23,550 nucleotides of DNA from an uncultured Eubacteriales bacterium (GTDB taxonomy: Bacteria > Bacillota > Clostridia > Tissierellales > Peptoniphilaceae): contig UQDI01000027.1 in NCBI GenBank assembly GCA_900539725.1, positions 1-23,550 of the forward strand, read 5' to 3'. Under the pieces are notes generated by a model that searched no databases, had not been told where the DNA came from, and was given only the letters and a program-made list of their open reading frames with translations. This document shows, piece after piece, positions 23,419 to 23,550 of this stretch. Position numbers and translations under genes: made by a program. The stretch's first letter is position 1, and each line of letters begins with the position of its first letter.

Positions 23419-23437
23419 TTGTAACACAATTGTAACA
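23419..23437 (-). promoter_or_regulatory. Two direct repeats upstream of the SLH promoter
   Basis: TTGTAACA (plus-strand reading) occurs at 23419-23426 and 23430-23437, exactly 11 bases apart, one helical turn, 14 bases upstream of the -35. This is the spacing used by OmpR/PhoB-type response regulators. The regulator is not known. Confidence 0.4.
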
Positions 23438-23444
23438 ATTGCAC

Positions 23445-23481
23445 AAAAAAAGTGAGTACATATCATTTCAATGTACTCACT
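23445..23481 (-). terminator. Rho-independent terminator of a gene beyond the right edge
   Basis: On the minus strand AGTGAGTACAT and ATGTACTCACT form an 11-bp stem with a 9-base loop, followed by seven T. It insulates the SLH operon from upstream transcription. Confidence 0.8.
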
Positions 23482-23503
23482 CATGGGATTATTATGGCTG
23501 TAT

Positions 23504-23543
23504 AATATCTATTGGGGAGTAAAACCTCAATAGATATTTTTTT
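23504..23543 (+). terminator. Plus-strand hairpin terminator at the right edge
   Basis: AATATCTATTGGGG pairs with CCTCAATAGATATT (14 bp, one wobble) around AGTAAAA, followed by T7. No plus-strand gene precedes it in the window. It may be a leader attenuator or a remnant. Confidence 0.6.
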
Positions 23544-23550
23544 GATAAAA

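Overview
The window looks like a chromosomal segment of a low-GC Gram-positive anaerobe, most likely in or near Peptoniphilaceae/Tissierellia. The reasons are AT-rich sequence, strong AGGAGG-type ribosome sites, U-tract hairpin terminators, and two large secreted proteins ending in SLH domains with GYPDGTFRPN-type motifs. The lineage is inference; there is no rRNA or other marker.

Layout: (1) 1-2000: end of an upstream unit with terminator, a DUF308/HdeD-like membrane protein framed by matching hairpins, a dispersed intergenic repeat, and an MscS-family channel on the minus strand with a clear promoter. (2) 2080-9065: a two-gene operon, LemA plus DUF2207-type secreted/membrane protein, present twice in the same orientation together with its 3' non-coding tail. 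Between the copies, on the minus strand, lies an LCAT-like alpha/beta hydrolase whose promoter and ribosome site sit before a short upstream frame offset by one base at an A7 run. (3) 9066-10670: a decayed stretch with a repeat-derived short ORF, a small frameshifted gene, two minus-strand terminators, a conserved-looking multi-TM protein and a pseudogene scrap. (4) 10667-15620: a TetR regulator and a lipoprotein (minus) diverging from an MMPL/RND transporter and a secreted heptad-rich accessory protein (plus), with palindromic candidate operators between them. This is a coherent regulated envelope export module. (5) 15630-23550: two SLH-anchored surface proteins in one minus-strand operon. 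The first has a beta-helix, InlB-like, two Cna-B, three SHIRT-like, DUF11-like and MucBP regions. The operon promoter has a G7 run between its -35 and -10 elements, and a scrap of a further SLH gene lies downstream.

The common theme is the cell envelope: osmotic release, LemA/DUF2207 membrane proteins, lipid hydrolysis, RND export and S-layer-type adhesins. I see no clear mobile element, CRISPR array, tRNA or rRNA. The most interesting signals are regulatory or slippage-prone: the G7 promoter spacer, the A7 frame break in the hydrolase, the frameshifted small gene at 9330-9538, and a conserved stem-forming non-coding block duplicated with the LemA operon.
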